The notes: generated by a model not told the origin, from the sequence alone. A stretch of DNA of 64,000 nucleotides from Alentia gelatinosa (GCA_950022655.1 OX465590.1:36655218-36719217), one strand, 5' to 3'. Positions 1 to 11,258 are shown, counted from the stretch's first letter. A program made the numbers and translations.

Positions 1-84
1 ACTCCTGGAGTTTTGGCTCCGTACTCCAGTCGTGGCATACAGTGGCCAAGATTAAAACTCATCCAGTTTTACTATAATATTTTG
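1..84. mobile_element. Foldback MITE family F1, partial at window edge
   Basis: The segment matches the right arm of the F1 foldback family seen complete near 54935-55090: the gag-rich word CTCCTGGAGTTTTGGCTCC, then the arm through GTGGCATAC...GGCCAAGATTAAAACTCATCC. The left arm lies before the window. It has no coding capacity. Confidence 0.7.
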
Positions 85-263
85 ACTTCCCGTCATACGC
101 GGATTTAACGGAATGAAAGTGTTGATTACGAAGCAGACACCATATCGCCCTGCAATGGTGTGTGTTTGTCTGTGCATAACTGTGGCTAACCTCACTAGAC
201 CGCTTCTATGTACGACCCACACATTATCAGAACTGGGGCCTGTTGAATAGCCCAGAGTCCCGT

Positions 264-470
264 TTATTAATCTAGGATCGTACATGTAGACCCTTTTCTG
301 TATGCCACAGAGACCCAGGGACGATGTGGGTCAACTTTATTCAAGACATATTTGACTACCTTATTGAGGGCTAAGACTATCTTGACTAACAAACTTGAAA
401 ATTATCAAAAGATGACCCTTGTATGAGGTACAGAAATGGGTCTTTATGTGGGATCCTACATTATTCAAGA
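264..470. mobile_element. MITE family R5, copy 1
   Basis: A ~205-bp unit that begins TAATCTAGGATCGTACATG and ends with the approximate reverse complement, GGATCCTACATTATTCAA. Internal words (GACCCAGGGACGATG) recur in copies at 7829-8035 and 27943-28140. The imperfect terminal inverted repeats and dispersal suggest a non-autonomous DNA element. No transposase is present. Confidence 0.7.
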
Positions 471-489
471 GGCCCCTGACTGTTACGTC

Positions 490-1560
490 GGACACCCACT
501 ACTTGCGACATGGCTACGACATGGTTACGACATGGCTATGAATACATCTCATACCATAGCCTTGTCGCAACAGTCCAAATATTTTGTTTCATTGAATGTC
601 CGAGTTCAAAACTAAATTACCGCATTGTCACTGCAGGCACCGGAAGTTGAAGGATTCTGTGTCATAGTGTGTCGCAATGCTTGTCGTAGTGTGTCGGGAG
701 TTTAGTGGGTTACCACCCTTATCAGATTATATCTTAAAGCCAGGCTCCAACTGCCTCCGACACACTCTAACATGGCTGCGATATAAAGGTGGGGGTCCAC
801 CAAACACGACAGGGCTACAACAATGGGTTCTCGACAAGGTCCATGATTGGCCTATGATTGGAGGCCTTGTCATGGTTGGTGGACCCCAGTTCCCGACAAG
901 ATTCTACGAAAGGCCATGACAAGGCCACGATTAGAAGCTTGTCGACAGCCTTCCAACAAGGCTATGACAGCATCGAACATGTTCGATTTTTCCCATGACT
1001 GGACCCTTGTCATGTAGTGTCATGGCATGTCGGGAGTGTGTCGCAGAGGTCTATGATAGGAAATTTTGGTGGAGTGTGCACTTCCTGACATGCCCTGACA
1101 ACACTGTTGAAAAGCCCCCTTTCTTACAACAAGGCTGTGACAAACGCCAATTGGAACTTTCTTGTCGGAGCTTGTCGTGGTTGATGGACGCCCGCTTTAA
1201 ATTATCAAGTCATAGCACTGTCGGGAGGGCTCTGTTGCAGTGTGTCAGAATGGGTTTTGTGGAAATAAAAATGTGACCACGGTACCGACACATGACATGA
1301 CATAAGAGATGCACCTATGCAAATGATATGAAGGTGTATGTGTGTCGGGAGGGGGGTGCATAGCTCACATAGACAGTGCTTTCGACATAGTCCCTGTGAT
1401 AAATTGATCATGATCGATTTTGTCACATGGCCTGAGACATCCTTTCGGAACCGTGTTGGAGTGTGTTGGAGTGTGTCAGAAACCACATCAGATTGCGGGG
1501 TCTACTGCTCCGACAGACGGTGATCCTGTGTCGGGAGTATATCTGAATGCTTGTTGTACG
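490..1560. repeat. Field of degenerate GTCG/CGACA words
   Basis: The stretch is built from scattered variants of GTAGTGTGTCGGGAG and CGACATGGCTACGACATGG without a strict period. Similar words recur at 3680-4330. No convincing ORF is present. The words occur on both strands, as expected of a decayed inverted or satellite-like repeat. Confidence 0.5.
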
Positions 1561-1571
1561 TCGTACGTTTA

Positions 1572-2099
1572 GACTGGGCTTCCACCTACTACAATAAAAT
1601 TTACACCTTGCGATGCAGAATTTCAAAAATCGTAGACGCATCGGGGAGGACTATATATGTGCTGTGATATGCCACCAATTTCCCATCGTCACAGACAGCC
1701 TACAACTTTTCATTGGGATAAAATCGTAGACTGCCGGTCTGCATCATAGGGTAATCGTAGAACCGCGATCATCTGCCACAATATCAGCTCACATTCCCAC
1801 GTGATTTGGATTTTTCACGGAAGTGGAGCGTTCTGATTGATCGAGAGACAGCACGTAGTTGTAAAGTTCTGGTCTATACATCCCTATCATGGCCAAGTAA
1901 TATTGGCCTCTATGAGAAGAAAGTAATTAATTAAATCACCCCTTATTATTAAGGATAAAATTGACTGAATTGCAACAGTCACCATTTTGATTAGTTACCT
2001 CCTCCCTAATGTTTACAGTATGGCTGCCATGCTTTGACTGGCTCATAATACCCCTATTATCGCTCAGCTCTAGTTCCCAGTATGGCCACATGAGGGTAG
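1572..2099. other. R7 MITE-like start, then unassigned DNA
   Basis: GGGCTTCCACCTACTAC at about 1575 resembles the terminus CGTCCACCTACTACGATA of family R7 (23046, 33930). Beyond ~1650 I recognise nothing; short ORFs on either strand look random. Confidence 0.35.
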
Positions 2100-2189
2100 G
2101 GCGCTCTTCCAATGACACCTTGAGTTGTCCAGTGTCAAGAGCGGCCTCCTGACACGTGTGACAGACTGGAACAGGCCCCTAACCGGAAC

Positions 2190-2345
2190 GATTTGGTCAT
2201 CCCCTATTGGCTGTTAGTACAACAGCCAATGAGAGCGCAGAGCTCACAGATGTCAAGCCTGTCATGTCAACCCCCTGCTAAGGGCATAAAAGAAGGACCC
2301 TTTCCTGTTAAGAAACAGTTAGTCTTAAGTCCTGACTCATAGTAG
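2190..2345 (+). promoter_or_regulatory. Promoter-like segment (CCAAT/TATA-like)
   Basis: Inverted and direct CCAAT words (CTATTGGCTG, CAGCCAATGAGAG) stand ~60-90 bp before GGGCATAAAAGAAGG, a TATA-like box. No ORF that I recognise follows. It could be a host promoter or the promoter of a solo LTR; no LTR pair was found in the window. Confidence 0.3.
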
Positions 2346-3399
2346 TACCTAGTACCTCTGTGTTTGAGTTCTAACTCTCTTCTCTTAAGGTCTACTCCTT
2401 ATGCAAGTAAGGCCGAACATTTGAAAATGGTGTCATATTTGGGTTGACGTTTCTAATCGGTTGAAAAATCATGACGTCATGACCTATTTATTTGGGCCAG
2501 GCCCCTTTCGGGGAGAAGTAGGTAAATGAATGCAAAATTAATGTTTTATGGGTAAATGCAGTTTAATATATGCAAAAGTTAACCTAGATAAACCAGGATA
2601 GCGGTGTAAATATTATGATTTTCATACTCAGGGATGCTGGTGGGTAACCCATGAGAAGATGCTCGCTTCCACTCAGCATGGCACTATAAATAACCCTCTG
2701 GGTGCTCCCAGAACAACCCACACTCTTCTACCTCTGACTGACAAGCTTATCAACGGTTTCTGCTTCTTTGAATGACAGTTATAGCATCGTGGATTCCTCG
2801 GCTGAAGTCCCTAGCACACAATCCGGATTTTGCCGACCGACAAAAGCGTAAAAGTAGAAGTCGTGTGTCTATGAAATTGATCCGAAAACTAGCTTATTTC
2901 AAAGAGGTTCTTTATTGTAAAATGTGAAATTGTGGAACAAACTTCCTGCTATTTACCAGCACCTACGAGAAGGTTGTATAGCAATAAGATATAGTCTCAA
3001 TACATGTAGGCGGTATATCATTATAGGTAGATCATTGTGTGTAACATTGTTTGATATCAAATCACAAGCTCAGATAAACTTTTGTAAAGGAGAAAACCAA
3101 ATACAAACCAAAAAAAAGGAAAAAGGTTTTAGACACACTCTTAGAGAAGCTGTGGCCACGTATAAAAATGGATGTTAAATGAAGTGGAAGCCACAGGCTG
3201 TCCTGTAAAAAATGTATCTTTATACCTCAAGAGATACTTTGAAAGACATGTAAATCGTAAAGAACCATGTCCAGTGAAAAGACATTCTCCAAGCATATCT
3301 TTAGTCGCTTGCAATAGTATCTCAATCCAAAGAATCCGGTTTAGAGAATGCTGTCTGGGCTCAACAGCAGACGACATTTTTACGTAAATATAAAAACAT
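2346..3399. other. Unassigned; second TATA-like segment near 2685
   Basis: CACTATAAATAACC at about 2683 is followed by a pyrimidine-rich possible start region (CACTCTTCTACC). Short ORFs at 2924-3178 and 3172-3387 match nothing I know. No repeat was recognised. Confidence 0.3.
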
Positions 3400-3409
3400 G
3401 GCGTCCTAC

Positions 3410-3660
3410 ATTTTCCCGCGGTTTTAATTTTTTCCCGTCTGCGACCGGTTCCCGGCGCACTGTGCTTAGAAACCGAGCTGCCACCGGGAACCAGCCGCCC
3501 CTCCTCCCACGCGCCCTGGTGGCGTGAGTCAGAACTAGAGACGCTGCCCCCAGTGCCTTCTCAACCACCGCTGGAGAGAGAACAGGGAGCTGTGGTTGCT
3601 ATACGCTCTTCATTGTGGAGTCTGTGATTCCGACACTATTATCATATCGGCGAGGTAGGT
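3410..3660 (+). promoter_or_regulatory. GC/CpG-rich island with a donor-like end; candidate noncoding first exon
   Basis: Against an AT-rich background this block is rich in CpG and GC (GCGACCGGTTCCCGGCGC; GCCGCCCCTCCTCCCACG). It ends in GGCGAG|GTAGGT, a good splice-donor match at about 3653-3656. That fits a promoter and noncoding first exon on the + strand. The partner gene is unknown; a link to the membrane-protein gene at 31716 would need a ~28-kb intron and is speculation. Confidence 0.35.
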
Positions 3661-3679
3661 CTTATCGCCTGTATTTTAA

Positions 3680-4330
3680 AGCTTGGCACGCACTTTTTGC
3701 GACATGGGTACGACAAGGCTCCGACATGGCTAGGAATCAATTTTTTTTTAATCATATCCCTTTAAGAATATTGAAAAATTCGGTTTATGGGACATCAGAG
3801 TAGGGTTAAAATCACTGCATTTTCGCTGTGTCCAAATGTTGAAAAGTTCTGTATCATAGTGAGTCGGAACGCTTGGCTACAAATCAAAATTCATGCGTCG
3901 TAGCAGTGTCGGATGGTTGAAATATTCTGTGTTGTTGGTACATATCTTAGCCTGGTATCTCGACACACAAGATATAGCGAGATTGGTCACGATTTGGGCG
4001 TCGTGCTAAGTCAGGCTAGGTTTGAATAATCGCGTGCCTATTTGTCGCGATGTGTCCTAAGGTGTCGCGGTGGTGGAGCACCAAAACATACACCCGACAC
4101 CACATGGCTACGTTTTCAAACTATTCACTCGGCTATCACCTCTTCATAATCCCGCAGGCTCCAAACTCGATGGAGAACGAGGACACAGACCAAACACTCA
4201 TCAATTTTTTTATTAGTCTCAGAGTACGACGCTAAATTCCATCATCGTTACCATGTCGAAAGGTTAAAATTATGTGTCGTAGTGTGTCGGAAGCGTATCG
4301 GAACGCTTGTTGTAGTGTATCGGGACCTCA
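3680..4330. repeat. Second field of GTCG words, with partial foldback F5
   Basis: It carries the same word family as 490-1560 (GACATGGGTACGACAAGGC; GTGTCGTAGTGTGTCGG). Within it, about 4090-4215 matches one side of the F5 foldback: CTATTCACTCGGCTATCACC and GGACACAGACCAAACACTC. This shows a mobile insertion that has since decayed. Confidence 0.5.
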
Positions 4331-4552
4331 GAGAGTTCAAGCCTTCATGCTACATGTTGTTGTGGATACACGCACATTATACAGTGTTTACACATTGCAA
4401 TGGCTCGGCTTCCACTCTACCAAATAATACTATTCTAAATGTTTCTAGTAAGTACTGTATTTTGTTCAACAGTCACTTGGAGATATGACGTGAAGTATAC
4501 AGTGTTTTATCATTATTGTAGCACTTATAACATTACCAGTGTTGCATCCGCC
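4331..4552. other. Unassigned AT-rich DNA
   Basis: No repeat, motif or gene was recognised here. Confidence 0.4.
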
Positions 4553-4560
4553 GTGCACAC

Positions 4561-4896
4561 GGGGCATGGACGCCTTGAGCCCGGGACGATTTGAGCCCTG
4601 GACGCCTTGAGCCTTTCTGTGGACGCCTTGAGCCTACCCTGTGGACGCCTTGAGCCTACCCCGTTTGTGTTTCCTTGAGCATCTAGATGTAAAAAAACTT
4701 TGAAAAGTGCACTTATACTGGTTTATAGACATATATACTGAACCCTAACCCTTACCAAACCCTTTTCTAACCCTAACCCACTAATCGGAACTAAAATGTG
4801 GTAGGCTCAAGGCGTCCACGGGGTAGGCTCAAGGCGTCCACGTTTTCGCGCTGACAGGAGGCTCAAACGGTAAAAGGCTCAAGACGTCCAATTCCC
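4561..4896. mobile_element. hAT-like MITE with 8-bp target duplication
   Basis: The 336-bp element is flanked by identical 8-bp copies of GTGCACAC (4553-4560 and 4897-4904). Its ends are inverted: GGGGCATGGACGCCTTGAGC at the left, GGCTCAAGACGTCCAATTCCC-type sequence at the right. Inside are repeats of GGACGCCTTGAGCC on the left and their reverse complements on the right, around telomere-like CCCTAACCC words (4739-4790). An 8-bp duplication is the hallmark of hAT transposons. It has no ORF, so it is non-autonomous. Confidence 0.75.
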
Positions 4897-4904
4897 GTGC
4901 ACAC

Positions 4905-5797
4905 TATGGCAGCGTTTTCATGGCTGTTGGAATCAGTAGTACTAGCAGAGGCAACGTATCTAGGCGTGTGGCCCACGCTCAAAAAGGATCTTGTGACCTC
5001 CTGTCGTTGAGCGTGCTTTCCTGTAAGAGATATAGAAACCCAGTGAAGCGGAACATGAGATCTGACAGTGATAGGGAAGACCTTAATGATTATACGTTAC
5101 CTGTACTTTCCGCACACTCAAGGATAACCTTACTACCCTGCTCACTATAGATTACTTTCTTTTGTAAAGGTTCTTTATTGCGTTCAAATTTACAAGTGTT
5201 CTTCCAGGCAATAGAACAGTAACCAATATGTTTCCGAATTACCCGATATGGGCCTTATTCCGTTATGATATATACAAGGATGTTTTTTTTTGTTTAAAAA
5301 AAAAAGAAGTCTTTATTGCTTTCGATCAATTACAATCGTTCTTCCTAGCAATAATTGACAAAAATGAAAATGAGACCTGTAGAAACAAACAGAATATTTG
5401 ATAACAACATGATAACAATGTTGGTGAAACTCCACGATATGGAATTACGCGTTGGAACTTTCTCTTATCGAGTAAGGTTTCATTGTTACATCTTAATTAG
5501 TTACATATATTACTGCTAGTGAAAAGGAATACTTAGGAGAAACCAAATGAGAGTTAGTCGTGTTGTTGTTTATCGCATGACGGCAATGTCGCGTATTACT
5601 GCGCGAGGCGAACTCAAGTTTGGTTTAGAACTGATCCTACCCCATCTAAATTACTTCGGCAAATTAAGAAATAACATAAAACTCACCGATAATCAGTGAT
5701 AATCATTGGTCGCTTTTCAAATGATGTCATTTGACACCTGTATCCCACTTGAGCGATAAATTTTATTTTCCTGCACCGTAGACCAAATACAGTCCAC
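4905..5797. other. Unassigned; related ~55-bp direct repeats
   Basis: Two related segments (about 5165-5225 and 5305-5360) share TCTTTATTGC, AATTTACAA/AATTACAA, GTTCTTCC and GCAATA. They resemble duplicated 3' ends of a retroposon on the minus strand, but no coding sequence supports this. Confidence 0.3.
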
Positions 5798-5843
5798 TAA
5801 TGTTAAGCCTATGGAGTTTTTTTATTAGGGGTAGGATAAAACT
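5798..5843. mobile_element. F1 terminal fragment
   Basis: AATGTTAAGCCTATGGAG followed by ATTAGGGGTAGGATAAAA is the non-hairpin end of F1 in reverse orientation, carrying the shared module described under findings. Confidence 0.6.
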
Positions 5844-6130
5844 TAATAATAAGACAAGGCAGATATTATTATCCATCCTATAGAAAGTCTGTATTGGAAA
5901 TGTATGGGGACTCGGTAAATGCTGCTAATTGTTTAAAACCTGCCAGATATCATAACTGTAGTATACTGATTCAAATCCATGGCATACGGCCTTCAAAACC
6001 TTGGTATACGGGACAATATTGGTCCCTTCCTGCTATGGAGTCTATTTCTATACTCTCTAATATGGTAATTACTGGGGTTGATTTTTTCCGAAAAGATGAA
6101 TAATAAATTCAACAAATGATGGTGTTTTTT

Positions 6131-6232
6131 TACAGGCGGCTCTATAAATAACTCGAAGTTGACGTCGTAATACATTTGCTAGCGCTCGTGTATTACTATG
6201 CATGAACCTCTCGTGGTTTACAGTCGCCTGTC
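6131..6232. mobile_element. Hairpin element family F6, copy 1
   Basis: ACAGGCGGCTCTATAAATAA pairs imperfectly with GGTTTACAGTCGCCTGT across a tip containing GTAATACATTTGCTAGCGC. A second copy with clearer arms is at 22003-22068, and the arm start recurs at 10366. Confidence 0.5.
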
Positions 6233-6407
6233 TTCAAATTCATTGATTCTTGTCTATGTATACCCATGCACAAACAGTAGGGAACATATTAAGACAGCGC
6301 CGGAATGTGGACTTTCACTTCAACATGTTTTTTTTACACCAATCTACAATCAACTGTTATTAGCTTCCGGAATATGACAAATACCATGGTTTCACAATAT
6401 ATATATA

Positions 6408-6687
6408 CTATCGTAAAACTGGATGAGTTTTAATCTTAGCCGCCGTATGCCACGGCTGGAGTTTGGCACAGTGACTTCATGAGGCGAAGCCGAGTGAAGT
6501 CCTAAGCCAAAACTCCAGGAGTGGCCAGTTCTGATTTTATCCTACCCCGTCTCCTCGATTTTGGAATATTACGTGATAACAATTCTGTATGCCACTAGTG
6601 TCATATAAAACTCGGTATGCCAGTCAGCCTGCCATACGGAAACTCACTGTTAAGCCTATGGGATTTTATATTAGGGGTAGGATAAAA
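6408..6687 (-). mobile_element. Foldback MITE family F1, full copy
   Basis: The hairpin part (6412-6535) has arms AACTGGATGAGTTTTAATCT...CGTATGCCACGGCTGGAG and its partner around the tip CTTCATGAGGCGAAGCCGAG. A TTATCCTACCCC terminus follows, then a spacer with GCATACGG words, and TTAAGCCTATGGGATTTTAT with AGGGGTAGGATAAA. The element is thus foldback plus tail. Confidence 0.75.
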
Positions 6688-7099
6688 GACGATATTACTA
6701 TGCCTTGGTGACTATTCCTGGCTCGATGTAATTATTCCATACAAGTGATCATATATGTATGCACGTTTTTCACTGTTCTTTGGAACACAGTATTCAAAGT
6801 TACACCATGGGTATTTGATACATACACAAGCTGATTGGCACGTACAGAAACGTAGGTTGATACCCAAGCCTGCCTTTGAGTTCGCACAACCTTGGTATGC
6901 ATAGTTAATGAGGGCATGAGGAATTTGGAAAACTTGGGTTCCCATTGGTCGAACCGTGTCAGATGATAATAACTTCATAAGTACCCGTCTGACGCACATG
7001 TTCAGCATAGAACTGGTCAAATGCAGAGGATCAGTAAGAATGGAATTCCTTTGTTATGAAATGAATTCAAATGGTTGCGACAAAAGCTTATAAAAAGAG
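6688..7099. other. Unassigned DNA
   Basis: A 102-aa minus-strand frame (6712-7020) is open but has no recognisable domain or splice context. Treated as random. Confidence 0.4.
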
Positions 7100-7430
7100 A
7101 TGAATGACAATAATTTAAAAATTGAGGATCATCGTGCTAGATTTAGATTTAGAGATCAATATCATGACAATTCTATAAACAATTTTTTTCAGTGAACGCG
7201 GCTGGTAAAACTACAAACACAAACCACCGACACAAATTACACGAAAAATTCTATAAACAATTATTTAGAAATTCTGAAAAAGTTACTTTTCACTTATCAA
7301 AACCTTTGTCGTTTTCCTCAAACTTTCCTTCATTTTGAAGGAATCGAAGAAAACCATATTTTTCAGAACAGTTCCTATGTAAATCAAAGAAATTTAAATG
7401 GCCTATTTTTCACATTAAGATGGGATAAAC
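7100..7430 (+). repeat. Dispersed repeat R6, copy 1
   Basis: GCTAGATTTAGATTTAGAGATCAATATCATGACAAT-type words, followed by AAAGTTACTTTTCAC, AAACCATATTTTTCAG and TGTAAATCAAAG, recur in the same order at 22555-22850 and inverted at 51290-51720. No TIR or coding sequence was seen; the class is unknown. Confidence 0.6.
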
Positions 7431-7559
7431 AGGACAAAATTTATATCTAAACATTTAAAATAAGAATTCTTTGCGAAGAACCAGTTTTGTTTGATAATTT
7501 ACAATATTTAAGAATCACCAGATGGCGCCATCGTGAATTGTAGGATATGTCTTTATAAT

Positions 7560-7828
7560 GAATGTCCCCTCCTGGTTCAGATTTTTCCCTCCGGGTCAGC
7601 CCAGGTTGGCCTTGCGCAGTGTCCTCCTTTCTGATTGGCTGGGAGCTCCTAGCCGAGGTTGAGAGCCTCTTACTGATTGGTGCTGAGGGCTGAATTTAAG
7701 GTATTCACAAATAGGTGATAGATAGACTGTAATAAGGTAATCCATAGTCTCCCCCCCCTCCACCTTCTCTACTCACTCCAGCTCCTTATGAGATCTAACA
7801 AGAGCTTATCTGAGGGTAGCTACTTAGT
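7560..7828 (+). promoter_or_regulatory. CCAAT-rich promoter-like segment
   Basis: TTCTGATTGGCTGGGAGC and TACTGATTGGTGCTGAG are two inverted CCAAT boxes ~50 bp apart, upstream of TTTAAGG and a CT-rich stretch (7750-7790). No coding exon was found downstream. The arrangement resembles 2190-2345. Confidence 0.25.
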
Positions 7829-8035
7829 TGTTGAATAATCTAGGATCGTATATGAAGGCCCTTTTCTGTACGCCAAGGAGACCCAGGGACGATGTGGGTA
7901 AACTTAATTCAACACTTATGGACGACCTTATGGACGACTAAGACTTAGAGAACGAACTTAAAATTTATTAAAAGATATCCCTTGTGCAAGGTACAGACAA
8001 GGGTCTTCATGTAGGACCCTTGTAATTCAATGGGT
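7829..8035. mobile_element. MITE family R5, copy 2
   Basis: It starts TTGAATAATCTAGGATCG and contains GACCCAGGGACGATGTGGG and the mirrored ATGTAGGACCC end, as in the copies at 264 and 27943. Confidence 0.7.
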
Positions 8036-9129
8036 ATAATTCAATGTATCGTTCGGAAGGACAGTTGTAGCCAACGGTCAATAAGGTTTCCTCCATTTGG
8101 GTTCTATGATTTATGAAGAGCGTGACATACATCTTCCATAGTCCTCTTCATCCATTTTAGCAGGCGACAACCCTTGAGGTATCGCGGGTGAGTAGAAATC
8201 ACAAGAATAGCATTATTTATCAATCTTAATCTTCAGAAATATGTCTGTTATGGACTCAAATACAAACTGGTAAAATTAAAGTCAAAATACCTATAACATT
8301 CCATTTGATTCATTGGAACTATACAAATTGCAAAAAACAATGTAAATTGATTTCCTAATGAATGTCCAAAACCAGGTCTCATCGGTTCAGTCCCAGGCTA
8401 CAGCGGACCGATTTCTTTAACAGAATAAAAACGAATCATCATCAAAGACTTGGACAAGTCTAACCCGCCTAGTTCCAGGGTAGAGGAAAGACTGATGTTA
8501 TAACAGATTTCTAAAAACGTATAAAACACCAACAAAAACAAACTAAAATATAACAAAAGAACTTCCTACAAAACACAGGATGGAAACTGCGAAAGCGGGC
8601 GTTGATATGGGAAAATACGACTATGACGTAGTCCTTGCGAGCAGCTCTAAAAACACAGCACTGAATGTGGGTCAGTGAAGAGCAGGTCTGAGTGCTGTCC
8701 TCATATTGCATTCTCGATCGCCGCTTGCCGCTCACTCTCCAAACATAGACTCTGCTCCCTGCTTGTATAGGCTCTATTGCGGTATCCCATAATTCAATCT
8801 GTTTACAAGTTCCGGTGTTCGCTGGTTGCCGATGTTGTATGGTGATCGACCCTTAAAACCGTAACCCACAATTAATGCAGTTTAACGGTTATTATAAATC
8901 TTCAAATTGGAAATCCGATGTCAGAAATGGAAATTTCAGCTATTTCTACATGTAAATACGTAATTATATTCAGGTTCTCCAAATATGAATGGGAAAACTG
9001 TTAAATTATGTGGTTCATGTGGTTGTGGTGTGCCCAGCCAGTCGCGAGCAGAACTTGTATTTACCCGGGGCGATAATAGGGAGTTTAGTAGCCTCTGGAG
9101 GGCGTATAAGCCATTTTTCACTTCCCAAC
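8036..9129. other. Unassigned DNA
   Basis: No gene, tandem array or known element was recognised. Short ORFs (e.g. 8511-8735 minus) have no domain features. Confidence 0.4.
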
Positions 9130-9445
9130 GAAATAGGCACCAATTGATTGAGTTCTCCTAAAAGTTGGTCGGTATCTAATAATCGGTGATAGTACTGCCT
9201 AAGCTTGTTTCTGCCGCATATAGCAGGTCCATACCAACAGAACTGTCCTCCAAACACAATGACCATCACTGATGATTTCAGACCTCTTTGATTCTCTCGA
9301 TTATTGACCAAGTCGGTCAGTGGTGGCCTTATTGAATAATCTCTGCACAATTTATTGGTAAGCACTTCTCTGTATGTCCGCTTACATTTACCGATCTGGC
9401 ATTGGTGGCTCCCGACTGTAGATCGGTGGCAAATAGTCGGCCAGT
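9130..9445 (-). mobile_element. R2-type MITE, diverged
   Basis: The right end reads GATCGGTGGCAAATAGTCGG then CCAGTGGAAA, the reverse complement of TTTCCATTGGCCGACTATTTGGCACCGATC found at 21014. Interior words (ATCGGTGA, GACCAAGTCGGTC) also fit R2. Confidence 0.5.
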
Positions 9446-9475
9446 GGAAAATCGCTTCGAGGAGCGTTTTTTTAT

Positions 9476-10232
9476 CTAGTTGTCTGCAGGGAGAGTAAGC
9501 CCTAGCTACATGAGAGGTCTGTGGGGAGAGTGATAAGCACTAGCTGCAGGAAGAGTAAGCCAAAGCTGTTCAAAGAATCTGCGCGGAGAGAAAGCCCTAG
9601 CTGCTTAAGACATCTGTGGGGAGAGTAAGCCCGAGTTGCACTAGATATCTGCGGGGAAAGTAAGACCTATCTACATGAGAAATCTGCAGGAAGAGTAAGC
9701 CAAAGCTGTACAAAGTTTCTGCAGGGAGAGTAAGCCCTAGCTGTATGAGAGATCTGCAGAAGGAATAAGCCCTAGATTCACAAGAGATCGGCAAGAAGAG
9801 TAAGCCAAAGCTGTACAAAGGATCTGCAGGGAGAGTGAGTCCTAGCTCCACTAGACATCTGTCGGGAGAGTAACCCCTAGCTACATGAGACATCTGCAGG
9901 GGGAGTAAGCCCTAGCTACACTGGACATCTGAAGGGAGAGCGAGCCCTCACTACACTGGACATCTGCAGGGAAAATAGGTCCTAGCTACCAAAGACATCT
10001 GTGGGGAAAGTAAGACCTATCTACAGGAGAAATCTGCAGGAAGAGTAAGCCAAAGCTGAACAAAGGATCTGCAGGGAGAGTAAGCCCTAGCTACACAAGA
10101 CATCTGTGGGGAGAGTAAGACCTATAGATCTACAGGAGAAATTTGCAGGAAGAGTAAGCGAAAGCTGTACAAAGGATCTGCAGGGAGAGTAAGCCCTGGC
10201 TACACTGGACATCTGGCGGGAGAGTGTGTGAG
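9476..10232. repeat. Minisatellite, ~37-bp unit
   Basis: About 20 imperfect tandem units with consensus GCAGGGAGAGTAAGCCCTAG plus CTACA...GAGACATCT. Variants alternate CCCTAGCTACA with CAAAGCTGTACAAAGGATCT, giving a higher-order pattern. Minus-strand open frames here (9597-9893, 10087-10308) are products of the repeat. Confidence 0.9.
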
Positions 10233-11059
10233 TGGGGGTAATGAGAACTGCTCCGGGCACTCCGGGTTCCTGACGTGTTAAACTCACAGTTCCCCGGTAA
10301 CGATTCAATGCCGGCCCCGCATGGAGATCACACTACAGTGAGATACAGTTAATACAGCCGTAAAAAAGTATACACAGGCGGCTCTCAGGGTATCGATAGA
10401 GACCAGAGAATGATGCCGCAGTTTTATGGCCTCCATCACCACAATTGTTCATGTATAGGGTTGGCAGTATCCACTCTTTTGTGTTTTTCCTTTTAAAAGG
10501 ATTTTATCGTTTTCGTGTTCAGAATTTTGTAAAAGGATTTATTTCGTGTTGGTAGTTGGTATTTTCAGAAAGGATTTGTACTGTCTTATGATTGGTCATC
10601 AAATATTTTCAGAAAGGATTTGAATGTTTTTTTTGGTTTTTTTAAAATCTAAAACCTTTAGAAAGGATTTGTATGGATTTAGTATTAAGTATATTCTGAT
10701 AGAATTTACATAATTTTGCTATTACGTATTGTGCTTAATGATCTGTATCCTTTTGTTATTTTGCATCATTCAGAAAAATAACAACCATGATTTTATAACG
10801 TTTCAGAGCATTTTCCCTGTGAATTCTCTTAATTAACCACAATGGATAAAAGTCTATACCAGGAAATTAAAACTATGTATTTACATTTTTCTTTCATTTC
10901 GATCAATTGACAACCCCTCACTTTTAACTTGAGCAAAGAGCAGCTGGAAAGCAATCCTAAGACTGGACCGATTATTGATTAGTACTTCTACATGTTGCTT
11001 AACTCAGCCTTTGGACAAAGAGAAGTTCTGAGAGTAAATAAACACAATAACTCACAATT
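10233..11059. other. AT-rich DNA with short GAAAGGATTTG repeats
   Basis: Between 10490 and 10680 the word AAAGGATTT recurs five times at 30-60 bp spacing, usually preceded by TTCAG or TTTTA. The rest is unassigned. The Ngaro element begins at 11060. Confidence 0.4.
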
Positions 11060-11258
11060 GGTGACTCATGGCCTTTGGTCAGGGGTAGTCATTGCCACCT
11101 CTGGTGTCCCCCTCTACCGCGCCTCACAGGCGCCCCTCCTGCCCCCTCGCGGCTTTCACACTAACCACGCAGTCACGTGGTCGACCCCGGTCCGGACCCC
11201 GGTCTCACTTCTACTCTACCCTCCATACAGTACACACGTACTCTACACTTTTCTCGTC
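11060..11258 (+). repeat. Ngaro-1 split repeat A1
   Basis: 199 bp starting GGTGACTCATGGCCTTTGG. It matches A2 at 15739-15937, differing near its end (TTCTCGTC against TTCTTGTC). It lies upstream of gag and should hold the promoter. Confidence 0.9.

Noticed and set aside
2924..3387. LINE C-terminus from KLWNKLP
   Set aside because: Only the short KLWNKLP match; the downstream residues do not follow the FKxxL pattern seen at 29111 and 29583.
4739..4790. Telomere or telomere-junction
   Set aside because: Only a few CCCTAACCC words, irregular and inside a MITE with target duplications.
9597..10308. Repeat protein on the minus strand
   Set aside because: Comes from the ~37-bp minisatellite; unit changes alter the frame.
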